Assembly (NCBI GenBank): GCA_047621325.1
Contig: JBLHLT010000012.1
Coordinates: 1-64,000 of the forward strand
Length of the DNA stretch: 64,000 nt
DNA from: Bermanella sp047621325
GTDB taxonomy: Bacteria; Pseudomonadota; Gammaproteobacteria; Pseudomonadales; Oceanobacteraceae
Direction of reading: 5' to 3'
Below, piece by piece: positions 1 to 8,441 of the stretch. Numbering within the stretch: position 1 is the stretch's first letter; each line of letters begins with the position of its first letter. The translations under genes and the position numbers were made by a program. The notes under the pieces are model-generated. The model worked only from the letters and a program-made list of their open reading frames with translations, was not told the origin of the DNA and made no database searches.

Positions 1-836
1 GTCAGTAGTAACGTGAGTAATGTCACCGCAGTGCGGTTACTTTTGAGTAATGTGCGGTATTGCTCGGTGGTAAAACTTGATAAGAACAGGCCGCATGCCA
101 TAAACCATGGACTTAATCGCGCATAATCAAAAAACCACTGGGGCCATTCATATAATTGCGTATGAGATAACCCATAGCAAAATCCGATGACGGCTAAAAA
201 AATGGTGATGTAATGACGAATATGATTATGAAAGCGGATGGCGATAATGTGTATGAAACTAATAAATATCATCAGTGCAACAATGGCACCTAAGATTTGC
301 TGCAGTACAGAAAAGCCAGTGGCGTATTCACTTAAATCTTGTAACTTAGGCTCTAGGCGACTGGTTTGAATGGGCTTGATTCTAAAGTACATCAACTGTT
401 CTGAGTTTTCAGGGATATTTAAAATGATGGCCGTATTACTGCTGAGTTGTTGTTCATTCTTGACGCTACTGATGCGATGCCATTGATCATTTTTCTGCAC
501 ATAGGCGCCATTAATATTAATCGAACTGCTGCTTAAACTGAGAGCAAGAGGAATCGTTTCGTTAAGGGGGTTAATAAGATGAAAGCGCAACCAATAAGTG
601 TGGTGTGCCTCGATCACGGCTTTATCGGTTAATGGTTTAAAGTGGGAATCTTGCTTGAGTAATAACTGCGCTAAACTTAGGGTGGCGTGGTCGGCTTTGA
701 GCCATTGCATATTGTTTGTCAGTGTTACTTCAAACGGGCCGTCCGCTAAAATAATGCTATTGAACTCACGCCCATGACTTAGGGTGCTTAAAAAACACAA
801 TGTGATAACAAGAGTTCGTGCAATGTATAACGTCAT
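1..836 (-). CDS. retS: RetS-like 7TMR-DISM sensor protein (5' part, cut by window edge)
   Basis: The frame is open from an ATG at 836 down to base 1, so only about the first 278 residues are present. They begin with a signal peptide (about residues 1-20, ending near LSTLSHG). A periplasmic domain of the 7TMR-DISM extracellular type 2 kind follows (about 25-175, with the typical HTYWLRFHLINP stretch), then several hydrophobic helices from about residue 190 that start a seven-helix membrane unit. The output domain lies outside the window. In Pseudomonas, purH-purD is followed by retS, a hybrid histidine kinase with this sensor, and the order here is the same. The retS name rests on synteny plus the sensor type. 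A diguanylate cyclase output cannot be excluded. Confidence 0.7.
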   Translation of the reverse strand, partial: MTLYIARTLVITLCFLSTLSHGREFNSIILADGPFEVTLTNNMQWLKADHATLSLAQLLLKQDSHFKPLTDKAVIEAHHTYWLRFHLINPLNETIPLALSLSSSSININGAYVQKNDQWHRISSVKNEQQLSSNTAIILNIPENSEQLMYFRIKPIQTSRLEPKLQDLSEYATGFSVLQQILGAIVALMIFISFIHIIAIRFHNHIRHYITIFLAVIGFCYGLSHTQLYEWPQWFFDYARLSPWFMACGLFLSSFTTEQYRTLLKSNRTAVTLLTLLL

Positions 837-938
837 GGCTGCAAATAGTTGCTTGGTAATGATAAGAAGGTGAGCGCCCATTATAGAGAAAAGCGTCAGA
901 AAAGCTAAAGGCAGAGTGAATTAAAAAGGGGGGGAGAG

Positions 939-963
939 AACCTCAGGCGAACCTGAGGTTTTT
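939..963. terminator. Hairpin downstream of purD
   Basis: A 9-bp perfect stem (AACCTCAGG / CCTGAGGTT) with a CGAA loop lies just after the purD stop codon. The T-run is on the plus-strand side. On the minus strand a TTTTT follows only after a C-rich gap, so it is a plausible but imperfect terminator for purD. Confidence 0.45.
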
Positions 964-967
964 ACGA

Positions 968-2263
968 TTACTTAGCGTGTTCGCGTGCAATGGCGCGGTA
1001 AGCAATGTCGTTACGGTAGAAGCTACCCTTCCAGCTAATCGTTTTGGTTAGGGCGTAAGCACGCTGTTGCGCTTCGGTAACGGTGTTACCAAGTGCGGTT
1101 GCGCATAGTACGCGACCACCATTCGTGGTGACTTCGCCTTTATCATTGAGCTTAGTACCTGCATGGAATACTTTTTCACCAGCGGTTTCGCTTTGCGGTA
1201 AACCCGAGATGACATCGCCTTTGTTGTAGGCTTCAGGGTAACCGCCTGCGGCTAATACAACACCAATGGCAGCACGAGGGTCCCACTGTGCCGTTTTGCC
1301 AGCAAGGCCATTGTCTTCCAGCGCAGCTAAGCAAAGATCAACCAGATCAGATTGCATGCGCAACATGATGGGTTGCGTTTCTGGGTCACCAAAACGGCAG
1401 TTGTATTCGATGACTTTTGGCGTGCCCGCTTCGTCAATCATAAGGCCTGCATACAAGAAACCCGTGTAGTCATTGCCTTCTTTGGCCATGCCTTCAACGG
1501 TGGGTACAATCACTTCTTTCATGATGCGATCGTGAATGGCTTGTGTCACAACCGGGGCCGGTGAGTAAGCACCCATACCGCCAGTATTAGGGCCAGTGTC
1601 ACCATCGCCTACGCGTTTGTGATCTTGGCTAGTGGCCATTGGTAAAATGTTTTTACCGTCTACCATCACAATAAAGCTGGCTTCTTCGCCTGCTAAGAAC
1701 TCTTCGATCACGACACGACAACCAGCTTCACCAAACGCATTGCCAGACAGCATGTCTTTCACGGCATCTTTTGCTTGTTCAACGGTTTCGGCAACGATTA
1801 CGCCTTTACCAGCGGCAAGACCATCCGCTTTTACTACAATAGGTGCGCCGATTTTATCGATGTAAGCCAGTGCGGGATCTACTTCGGTAAAGTTTTGGTA
1901 AAACGCAGTTGGAATATCGTGACGGGCTAAAAAGTCTTTAGTGAAGGCTTTAGAGCCTTCAAGTTGCGCCGCGCCTTTTGATGGACCAAAGGCTTTTAGG
2001 CCTTTTTCTTCAAAGAAGTTTACAACGCCTTCAACCAACGGCGCTTCAGGACCAACAATGGTCAATTCGCAATTGTTGTCTTTTGCAAACGCGGCGAGTT
2101 TTGCGAAATCTAAAACATCGATGTCGATGTTCTGAACTTTGTTTTCGATGGCGCTACCAGCATTACCGGGTGCGACAAAAACAGTTTCAACGTTTGGATT
2201 CTGTGCGGCTTTCCAAGCTAGTGCGTGTTCGCGACCGCCTGAGCCAATGACCAATACATTCAT
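968..2263 (-). CDS. purD: Phosphoribosylamine-glycine ligase (GARS)
   Basis: Cytoplasmic ATP-dependent ligase that joins phosphoribosylamine and glycine to give GAR, the second step of de novo purine synthesis. The 431-residue length is typical. The N-terminal domain begins MNVLVIGSGGREHALAWK. The ATP-grasp domain covers about residues 105-300, with KADGLAAGKGV and the metal-binding EYNCRFGDPETQ near 290. The C-terminal GARS domain follows. An AAGGAAC ribosome-binding site precedes the ATG. It follows purH on the same strand after 183 bases containing two hairpins, so read-through or a separate promoter are both possible. Confidence 0.97.
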   Translation of the reverse strand: MNVLVIGSGGREHALAWKAAQNPNVETVFVAPGNAGSAIENKVQNIDIDVLDFAKLAAFAKDNNCELTIVGPEAPLVEGVVNFFEEKGLKAFGPSKGAAQLEGSKAFTKDFLARHDIPTAFYQNFTEVDPALAYIDKIGAPIVVKADGLAAGKGVIVAETVEQAKDAVKDMLSGNAFGEAGCRVVIEEFLAGEEASFIVMVDGKNILPMATSQDHKRVGDGDTGPNTGGMGAYSPAPVVTQAIHDRIMKEVIVPTVEGMAKEGNDYTGFLYAGLMIDEAGTPKVIEYNCRFGDPETQPIMLRMQSDLVDLCLAALEDNGLAGKTAQWDPRAAIGVVLAAGGYPEAYNKGDVISGLPQSETAGEKVFHAGTKLNDKGEVTTNGGRVLCATALGNTVTEAQQRAYALTKTISWKGSFYRNDIAYRAIAREHAK

Positions 2264-2363
2264 TTTGGGTTCCTTATCGGACCTTATCTAAGGGTTAACT
2301 GAGTTAAATCCTTAGCTTTGTCCTTTATCTTAAAGGCTGAAAATTTATGTTTTAAAAACCAGT

Positions 2364-2390
2364 AAAGCCGTAAATATTATTTACGGCTTT
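2364..2390. terminator. Hairpin between purH and purD
   Basis: A perfect 12-bp inverted repeat (AAAGCCGTAAAT / ATTTACGGCTTT, loop ATT) in the purH-purD spacer. T-runs on both sides are short. It could be a terminator, an attenuator or an mRNA processing site. Confidence 0.45.
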
Positions 2391-2408
2391 TAAAATTCGT
2401 TTTCACAT

Positions 2409-2437
2409 CAAAACAAAAGGGAGGAGCGAGCCTCCCC
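2409..2437 (-). terminator. Intrinsic terminator of purH
   Basis: Read on the minus strand, GGGAGG-CTCGCT-CCTCCC is followed directly by TTTTGTTTTG. It lies 10 bases beyond the purH stop codon, which fits an intrinsic terminator or partial attenuator between purH and purD. Confidence 0.65.
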
Positions 2438-2446
2438 AATGAATGA

Positions 2447-4036
2447 TTAATGACGGAAGTGGCGCATACCGGTGAAGACCATTGCCATGCCTGCTTCATC
2501 AGCAGCGGCAATCACTTCTTCATCACGAATCGAACCACCAGGCTGAATGACCGCAGCAATGCCAGACTTGGCCGCGTTATCTATGCCGTCACGGAATGGG
2601 AAAAATGCATCGCTTGCCATAACCGAACCTTTTACTTCAAGGCCAGCGTGTTCGGCTTTAATAGCAGCAATACGCGCAGAGTTAACACGGCTCATTTGGC
2701 CAGCGCCAACACCTACGGTTTGACGATTTTTTGCGTAAACAATGGCGTTTGATTTAACAAACTTAGCCACTTTCCATGCGAAGATTAAATCGTGCATTTC
2801 TTTTTCAGTTGGCTGACGCTTAGTGACAACCGTTAGGTCTTCAGCTTTGATCATGCCGTTGTCACGTTCTTGCACTAATAAGCCGCCATTAACGCGCTTG
2901 TAGTCAAATGCGTTAGTGCGTTCAGCAGGCCATTCGCCTGTTTCAAGTACACGGACGTTTTTCTTAGCGGCTAATACTAATTTAGCATCGGCGCTAACAG
3001 ATGGTGCAATGATTACTTCAACGAATTGACGTTCAGCAATTGATGCCGCTGTGTCGCCATCTAGCTCGCGGTTAAACGCGATGATACCGCCGAATGCAGA
3101 TTCAGTATCCGTTGCAAACGCAAGATCGTACGCTTCTTGAATGCCGTTTTCGCTTACTGCTACACCACAAGGGTTCGCGTGCTTAACGATGACACAAGCC
3201 GGTTTAACAAATGATTTCACACATTCAAGTGCCGCGTCGGTATCGGCTACGTTGTTGAATGAAAGTTCTTTACCTTGCACTTGAGTGGCGGTGGCAATAG
3301 AGGCTTCTTGTGGATTCGCTTCGGTGTAGAACGCGGCATTTTGATGCGGGTTTTCACCGTAACGCATGTCTTGCGCTTTAATAAATTGTGAATTAAAGGT
3401 ACGAGGGAACAGACCTTTATCTTTGGTACTTAATACGTCGGCGCTTTGATCGATGCGACCTAGGTAGTTAGCAATCATGCCATCGTAAGCGGCAGTATGT
3501 TCAAACGCTTTAAGTGCAAGATCAAAACGCAGCTTAGGGCTTAAACCATTTTGGCTGTCTAGTTCGTTTAATACGGCTTGGTAATCAGACGTGTTAACGA
3601 CGATGCCCACATACGCGTTATTTTTTGCTGCAGAGCGAACCATGGTTGGGCCGCCGATGTCGATGTTTTCAATGGCATCTTCAAGTGTGCAATCAGGGTT
3701 GGCGGTAGTTGCTTCAAACGGGTATAAATTCACAACCACTAAGTCAATTGGGTTGATACCGTGTTCAGCCATGATGGCATCATCTTGACCACGACGACCT
3801 AGTACACCGCCGTGAATTTTTGGGTGCAGCGTTTTTACACGCCCGTCCATCATTTCAGCAAAACCTGTGTAGTCAGAAACTTCCACAGCGTTGATGCCTT
3901 TTTCACAAAGTAATTTATAGGTGCCGCCAGTTGATAAAATTTCTACATTTTTATCAGCCAGTGCTTGAGCGAATTCTACGATGCCAGTTTTATCAGAAAC
4001 ACTAATAAGGGCGCGACGAACAGGAGTAATGGTCAT
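2447..4036 (-). CDS. purH: Bifunctional AICAR formyltransferase / IMP cyclohydrolase
   Basis: Catalyses the last two steps of IMP synthesis: formylation of AICAR by 10-formyl-tetrahydrofolate, then ring closure. The 529-residue length matches the family. The N-terminal MGS-like cyclohydrolase domain (about 1-145) shows MDGRVKTLHPKIHGG. The C-terminal transformylase domain contains the conserved KHANPCG near residue 280. It lies downstream of fis and upstream of purD, the same order as in Pseudomonas. Confidence 0.97.
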   Translation of the reverse strand: MTITPVRRALISVSDKTGIVEFAQALADKNVEILSTGGTYKLLCEKGINAVEVSDYTGFAEMMDGRVKTLHPKIHGGVLGRRGQDDAIMAEHGINPIDLVVVNLYPFEATTANPDCTLEDAIENIDIGGPTMVRSAAKNNAYVGIVVNTSDYQAVLNELDSQNGLSPKLRFDLALKAFEHTAAYDGMIANYLGRIDQSADVLSTKDKGLFPRTFNSQFIKAQDMRYGENPHQNAAFYTEANPQEASIATATQVQGKELSFNNVADTDAALECVKSFVKPACVIVKHANPCGVAVSENGIQEAYDLAFATDTESAFGGIIAFNRELDGDTAASIAERQFVEVIIAPSVSADAKLVLAAKKNVRVLETGEWPAERTNAFDYKRVNGGLLVQERDNGMIKAEDLTVVTKRQPTEKEMHDLIFAWKVAKFVKSNAIVYAKNRQTVGVGAGQMSRVNSARIAAIKAEHAGLEVKGSVMASDAFFPFRDGIDNAAKSGIAAVIQPGGSIRDEEVIAAADEAGMAMVFTGMRHFRH

Positions 4037-4116
4037 AGTTGATCAGCTGGTCAGTTTTTGAATTTCACAAAAAATAAACGCTGCACAAGGCAGCGTCCGT
4101 TTTTAATCAGTTTCGG

Positions 4117-4419
4117 TTATAGCATACCGAATTGCTTTAATTTTTTACGCAGTGTTCCGCGATTTAAACCAAGCAAAACAGCGGCTTTAGTTTGGTTGTC
4201 TTTGGTATAGCGCATCACAACTTCTAGTAATGGTGCTTCTACTTCTGACAAAACCATTTCGTAAACATCGCTAACTGGCTGACCGTCTAATTGTGCGAAG
4301 TAGCTTTCTAACGCTTTTTCGACACTGTCACGCAAAGTTTGTGTGTTTTCAGCTGGTAGTTGAGTGTTGTTGCTGGTTTCCATAGGGTTATTTACCACAG
4401 GTGCTTCATGGGTACTCAT
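4117..4419 (-). CDS. fis: DNA-binding protein Fis
   Basis: Small nucleoid-associated protein of 100 residues that bends DNA and activates rRNA promoters and growth-phase genes. The C-terminal helix-turn-helix is clear (about 74-98: TKAAVLLGLNRGTLRKKLKQ). The N-terminal 25 residues are rich in N and T and poorly conserved, as usual. Its ATG overlaps the dusB stop codon by four bases (ATGA), so the two are translationally coupled, the classic dusB-fis operon of gammaproteobacteria. Confidence 0.96.
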   Translation of the reverse strand: MSTHEAPVVNNPMETSNNTQLPAENTQTLRDSVEKALESYFAQLDGQPVSDVYEMVLSEVEAPLLEVVMRYTKDNQTKAAVLLGLNRGTLRKKLKQFGML

Positions 4420-5402
4420 GCCGCTATTTCCTTCCCCAAAAGTTGATCGAAAAATGTGTTTATTAATTCTATTTGTTCTTCCAGACTTTCAAGTTGATTA
4501 AAGCGACGACGAACGTCGCGACTATCACCTTGTGCCTGAAGGTACCAACCCACGTGTTTACGTGCGATTCGCACACCGAGGTATGTGCCGTAAAACTCAT
4601 ATAACCCCTGCATGTGATTCAGCAGGATGGTTTTGATTTCTAGTATGCCTGGTGCCGCTAAATGCTGGCCGGTTTTCAAAAAGTGATCGATTTCTCGAAA
4701 TATCCAAGGACGTCCTTGAGCCGCGCGGCCCAACATAACGCCATCGGCTCCCGTAAAATCGAGCACTGCTTTAGCGTGTTCAGGAGTGGTTATGTCTCCG
4801 TTAGCTAAAACTGGAATCGAGACCATTTGTTTAATGCGTTTAATGGTGTCGTATTCCACTTGTCCTTTGTAGCCGCAGCTGCGTGTTCGACCATGAATGG
4901 CCAGTGCACGAATACCTGACTGCTCGGCTATTAATGCAAGATCGGGGGCATTTTTGTGCTCAGGTGCCCAGCCGGTTCGCATTTTTAACGTTACTGGGAC
5001 ATCTACTGCTTCAACCACGGCTTGTAGAATATCCTTCACGAGAGTTTCGTCTTTCATTAATGCACTGCCAGCGGCTTTGTTGCACACTTTTTTAGCAGGA
5101 CATCCCATATTAATGTCGACGATTTGAGCCCCATGTAACACGGCCATTTTGGCCGCATTGGCCATCATGTCAGGGTCGCCACCGGCAATTTGCACCGATA
5201 TAGGCTCAACTTCTCCTGTGTGGTCTAAGCGAGTTTTTGATTTACGGCTATTCCATAAATTCACATCGCTTGTCACCATTTCACTTACAACCAAGCCAGC
5301 TCCCAGTTTCCGACATAGCTGCCGAAAGGGTCGATCAGTGACGCCTGCCATGGGGGCAAGAACCACGGGCGATTCAATTTGGTAAGGGCCAATTTGGAAC
5401 AT
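4416..5402 (-). CDS. dusB: tRNA-dihydrouridine synthase B
   Basis: FMN- and NADPH-dependent enzyme that reduces uridines in the tRNA D-loop. The TIM-barrel core begins MFQIGPYQIESPVVLAPMAG. MGCPAKKVCNKAAGSAL carries the catalytic cysteine. HGRTRSCGYKG and the FMN-phosphate site ANGDI...GRAAQGRPW are also present. The frame is open up to 5486, which would add 28 residues, but homologues begin at MFQIG, so the start is placed at 5402. No strong ribosome-binding site decides between them. It is the first gene of the dusB-fis pair, divergent from the NhaC-type antiporter gene. Confidence 0.93.
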   Translation of the reverse strand: MFQIGPYQIESPVVLAPMAGVTDRPFRQLCRKLGAGLVVSEMVTSDVNLWNSRKSKTRLDHTGEVEPISVQIAGGDPDMMANAAKMAVLHGAQIVDINMGCPAKKVCNKAAGSALMKDETLVKDILQAVVEAVDVPVTLKMRTGWAPEHKNAPDLALIAEQSGIRALAIHGRTRSCGYKGQVEYDTIKRIKQMVSIPVLANGDITTPEHAKAVLDFTGADGVMLGRAAQGRPWIFREIDHFLKTGQHLAAPGILEIKTILLNHMQGLYEFYGTYLGVRIARKHVGWYLQAQGDSRDVRRRFNQLESLEEQIELINTFFDQLLGKEIAA

Positions 5403-5523
5403 AGGTGATAGTTGGTTGTTTTTTGCTCGTTTAAGGGCGGCTATCATACTCGTAAACTGACAGCGGTTAAAGGCTTGACAGGGCATGTTTTAAGCAATTA
5501 GTTGATTAAATTTTCCACAGAAA

Positions 5524-5551
5524 TTGAGACATATTTGTCAATAGCTAACAT
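5524..5551 (+). promoter_or_regulatory. Possible sigma-70 promoter for the NhaC-type gene
   Basis: TTGAGA and TAACAT are separated by 16 bases, in the intergenic space between divergent dusB and the antiporter gene. It predicts a transcript start near 5558 and a leader of about 220 bases. This is a consensus match by eye only. Confidence 0.35.
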
Positions 5552-5591
5552 GTGAATTTTGGAAAATTTTACGCGTTCAGTGGTGAATTTT

Positions 5592-5652
5592 CACTGGCTT
5601 CAGTCTCGCAACCAGTGTAGGCAAGGGGTACAATTCCCGCCTTTATTTTTTT
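5592..5652 (+). promoter_or_regulatory. Structured leader with terminator-like hairpin before the NhaC-type gene
   Basis: A stem CACTGG/CCAGTG (5592-5617) is followed at once by a second hairpin: AGGC-AA-GGGG, loop TACAAT, TCCC-GCCT (5619-5642), then TTATTTTTTT. The second hairpin has the form of an intrinsic terminator, yet no plus-strand gene ends upstream and the antiporter start lies 125 bases downstream. Either transcription is attenuated here or a short RNA is made. Confidence 0.4.
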
Positions 5653-5777
5653 GCGCTTCATGGACGAAACGAATTAGCGCCTCACAAGGGCGAACTAATC
5701 TATTCAAGACGGCCAAACTTGGCAAAAGACAAAATCACATAAATGGTTTGTCTGCGTCTATTTCACGAGTAATTAAT

Positions 5778-7100
5778 ATGACGATTAAATCCCCTTGGGC
5801 GTTACTGCCCATGTTTTTGTTTATGGCGCTGTTTATTGGCAGTGGTTTGTATTATCAAGCGGCTGGCGTTGAGTTTGCGTTTTATAAAATATCCGCGCCG
5901 GTTGCCATCTTGCCCGCCATTATCCTTGCATTGTTATTAGCCAAAGGCAGCATAAACCAACGAGTGGATAGCTTTATTCAAGGTTGTGCTAATCCGACCA
6001 TTGTTACCATGCTGCTGATTTTTTTACTGGCAGGTGGTTTTGCTAGTGTGGCTAAGGCCATTGGTGGTGTTGATGCGGTTGTAAATCTCAGCCTAGATAT
6101 CATTCCTTCGTCGTTTGTTTTACCTGGGTTGTTCATTATGACGGCGTTTATGGCTACGGCTATGGGCACATCTATGGGTTCCATTGCAGCTGTTGCTCCG
6201 ATTGCCGTCGGTATCGCTGAAGCATCGGATTTGTCCATGGCGCTGACCGTGGGAACTGTCATGGGCGGTGCGATGTTTGGGGATAACTTGTCGATTATTT
6301 CAGATACGACCATAGCGGCAACACGTACTCAAGGTTGTAACATGCGAGATAAATTTCGTTTGAACGTTAAAATTGCGATTCCAGCTGCGTTGCTCACAAT
6401 CATTTGGTTGTACATTCAAGGGGACGCTGCGCAGGTAAGTGTGGACCCGAATACGTCGGCTATTAAGATGTTGCCGTATTTGTTGGTTTTAGGGTTAGCG
6501 GTGTCGGGCATGAATGTGTTGGTGGTTTTACTCACGGGCATTGTGGTGGCGGGTTTGATTGGTTTATGGCAAGTGCCTAGCTATAGCTTGGCCGTGTGGT
6601 CGGGTGATATTTATAAGGGCTACACCAATATGCAGGAAATTCTGATTCTTTCGCTATTTATTGGTGGGCTAGGTGCCATGATGAAAGCAGGCGGCGGCTT
6701 AGATTGGATTGCGGCTCAGTTAGAGCGTTTAACCCGTGAACAAGCAGACCCTAAAGCCCATCGTCGAATGGGTGAGCTGAGTATTGCGGCAGGTGTGGCG
6801 ATGGTGAATACCTGTACTGCGAATAATACCGTTGCCATTTTAATTGCGGGCAGTTTAGCGAAAGATATTGCCGGTCGTTATGGCGTTGACCCAAAGCGTA
6901 GCGCCAGCATTATGGATATTAGCGCATGTGTGGTTCAAGGTCTTTTGCCTTATGGCGCACAAATGTTATTAGCCGCATCGCTTTCTGGTTTATCGCCATT
7001 GGCGTTAGTGAGTGCTGTGGTTTATTGCTGGTTTTTAGGGGTTGTGATGATAGGTTCGATTATTCTGGGCCGCCCTAGTGGTCAGCCCAAAGCCGTCTAA
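5778..7100 (+). CDS. NhaC-family Na+/H+ antiporter-like transporter
   Basis: Inner-membrane secondary transporter of about 440 residues with some ten or more hydrophobic helices. Family features are the GTSMGS stretch, a conserved GGAMFGDNLSIISDTTIAATRT segment in the middle (given here in part: MFGDNLSIISDTT), and NTCTANNTVAI in the C-terminal half, as in NhaC/PF03553 proteins. The frame is open from 5559, but the upstream 73 residues are not membrane-like or conserved, so the ATG at 5778 is preferred. The substrate (Na+/H+, or an organic acid or amino acid exchange) cannot be told from sequence. It is inserted between blocks that are close neighbours in Pseudomonas. Confidence 0.85.
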   Translation: MTIKSPWALLPMFLFMALFIGSGLYYQAAGVEFAFYKISAPVAILPAIILALLLAKGSINQRVDSFIQGCANPTIVTMLLIFLLAGGFASVAKAIGGVDAVVNLSLDIIPSSFVLPGLFIMTAFMATAMGTSMGSIAAVAPIAVGIAEASDLSMALTVGTVMGGAMFGDNLSIISDTTIAATRTQGCNMRDKFRLNVKIAIPAALLTIIWLYIQGDAAQVSVDPNTSAIKMLPYLLVLGLAVSGMNVLVVLLTGIVVAGLIGLWQVPSYSLAVWSGDIYKGYTNMQEILILSLFIGGLGAMMKAGGGLDWIAAQLERLTREQADPKAHRRMGELSIAAGVAMVNTCTANNTVAILIAGSLAKDIAGRYGVDPKRSASIMDISACVVQGLLPYGAQMLLAASLSGLSPLALVSAVVYCWFLGVVMIGSIILGRPSGQPKAV

Positions 7101-7131
7101 TCCTTAATTAAAGTGATCTACTAACGAATAC

Positions 7132-7158
7132 AAAATGGCCCTATTAAGGGCCATTTTT
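7132..7158. terminator. Bidirectional terminator
   Basis: AAAATGGCCC-TATTAA-GGGCCATTTT followed by TT, with an A-run on the other side, between the convergent antiporter gene and the DUF3426 gene. Confidence 0.85.
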
Positions 7159-7183
7159 TATTCGGTTTAATATGGCTCAATTT

Positions 7184-8392
7184 TTAAGGGGCAACAAAGC
7201 GCACTTGGTAGTTGTTGGCCTTAGGCCCTGGGTCTTTGATTTCTAGTGCGATATGAATTGGCGTGTCGATGGGCATGACGGATAAGCCTGATGCTTCACC
7301 CGCTAAATATTCACGGGGTAAAAATAAACGGTGGGCAATGACTTTGTCGTTTTTATCGGTAAATGTGAGCTCTAATTTAGGAAACGCTTGCTCGTAAGCT
7401 GCGTTGTTCATAAATAACACGTCAACGGTTAAGGCATTGTTAAATTTAGGGTGCGAGCTGACTTGCGGGCTGGCGGTGGTTCGAATTTGGCTCACATCAT
7501 AACTGGAAGGTAAACGGCAATTAAGTTGTTCGCAGGCAAGGGCGTAATACCCACGGTATTGATCCATACGCGCCCACTGATCAAAATTAAAATAAGCAAG
7601 TTGAGCGCAAAAAGTAAGGATCAGTAGACTGCATGCGCTAGCGATTAGCCAAAACTGACGACGGTTGGCTTTATTGGGTAAGCTTAAGTCTAGCGGGTCG
7701 GCTTCTATGTAAGAAAATGCAGGGGCGTTCGATACCGGTTTTAAGTGCTTTTTTTGTTCTTCTTTGACATCGGCATCGTCTGAGTCATTCAGGAGTGATT
7801 CAGCCCATGACTCGTCATTGCTTAAATTGGTGGACTCTACTTTGTCATTTTTGTCGCTTTCGGTAAAAAATGGATCAGCATGATCTTGGGTGTTGAGCGA
7901 TAAAAAGTCTTCGTTTAGGTCATTAATGATGGGCGTTTTACGGCCATAGTTGTCGTCAATTAGCGCGTCGTCATCGTCATCAATGCCGTTGTTGTCGTCA
8001 ATTAATCCGCTGTCATCATCAAAGCCGGTTTCATTGATTAGGTTTTTGTCGTTATAAGTGTTGTCATCAATGTCGTAATCGTCATCAATTAAGCCGTTGT
8101 TGTCATCAATTAAAAAATCAAACTCATCATCAGTAGTTGGTGCTTCTTGAATGGCGGGTTGCGGCTTGGTGGCAGGCTTCGATGGTTCTGCCTTTTCACC
8201 GAACATATCTTCGGTGCGGTCATCTTGAATAACCGATTCTGGTTTTTTATTGGCTTGGATATGATCCGTCGCACGAAACACATGCAAACACGCACCACAG
8301 CGCACAGCCCCTTTCGCAACTTGCAGCTGGGCAGGGCTAACACGAAACGTGGTATCGCATTTAGGGCACTTTGTGATTTGTGTTTGGTTCAT
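7184..8392 (-). CDS. Zinc-ribbon DUF3426 membrane protein
   Basis: 402 residues. An N-terminal MJ0042-type zinc ribbon (two CxxC pairs: CPKC about residue 9, CGAC about 32) is followed by a long acidic low-complexity segment (about 85-215), then a single membrane helix (about 248-268) and a C-terminal DUF3426 domain (about 280-400). The acidic segment repeats units like LIDDNNG, LIDDDYD and LIDDNYG. Synteny with prmA-accC matches an equivalent Pseudomonas gene of unknown function. Topology suggests a cytoplasmic zinc ribbon and a periplasmic C-terminal domain. The role is unknown. Confidence 0.85.
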   Translation of the reverse strand: MNQTQITKCPKCDTTFRVSPAQLQVAKGAVRCGACLHVFRATDHIQANKKPESVIQDDRTEDMFGEKAEPSKPATKPQPAIQEAPTTDDEFDFLIDDNNGLIDDDYDIDDNTYNDKNLINETGFDDDSGLIDDNNGIDDDDDALIDDNYGRKTPIINDLNEDFLSLNTQDHADPFFTESDKNDKVESTNLSNDESWAESLLNDSDDADVKEEQKKHLKPVSNAPAFSYIEADPLDLSLPNKANRRQFWLIASACSLLILTFCAQLAYFNFDQWARMDQYRGYYALACEQLNCRLPSSYDVSQIRTTASPQVSSHPKFNNALTVDVLFMNNAAYEQAFPKLELTFTDKNDKVIAHRLFLPREYLAGEASGLSVMPIDTPIHIALEIKDPGPKANNYQVRFVAP

Positions 8393-8441
8393 GGTTATAA
8401 ACTAAATTTCCAATGAATTCATCGCGGCTTAAGTTAACTAA

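Noticed and set aside
1978..2250. Open frames antisense to purD and other genes
   Set aside because: They overlap strongly conserved genes on the other strand and show no family features.
5600..5645. tRNA 3' end
   Set aside because: The GGGG-TACAATT-CCC piece resembles a T-arm, but the loop lacks the TTC core and no acceptor, D or anticodon arms fit.
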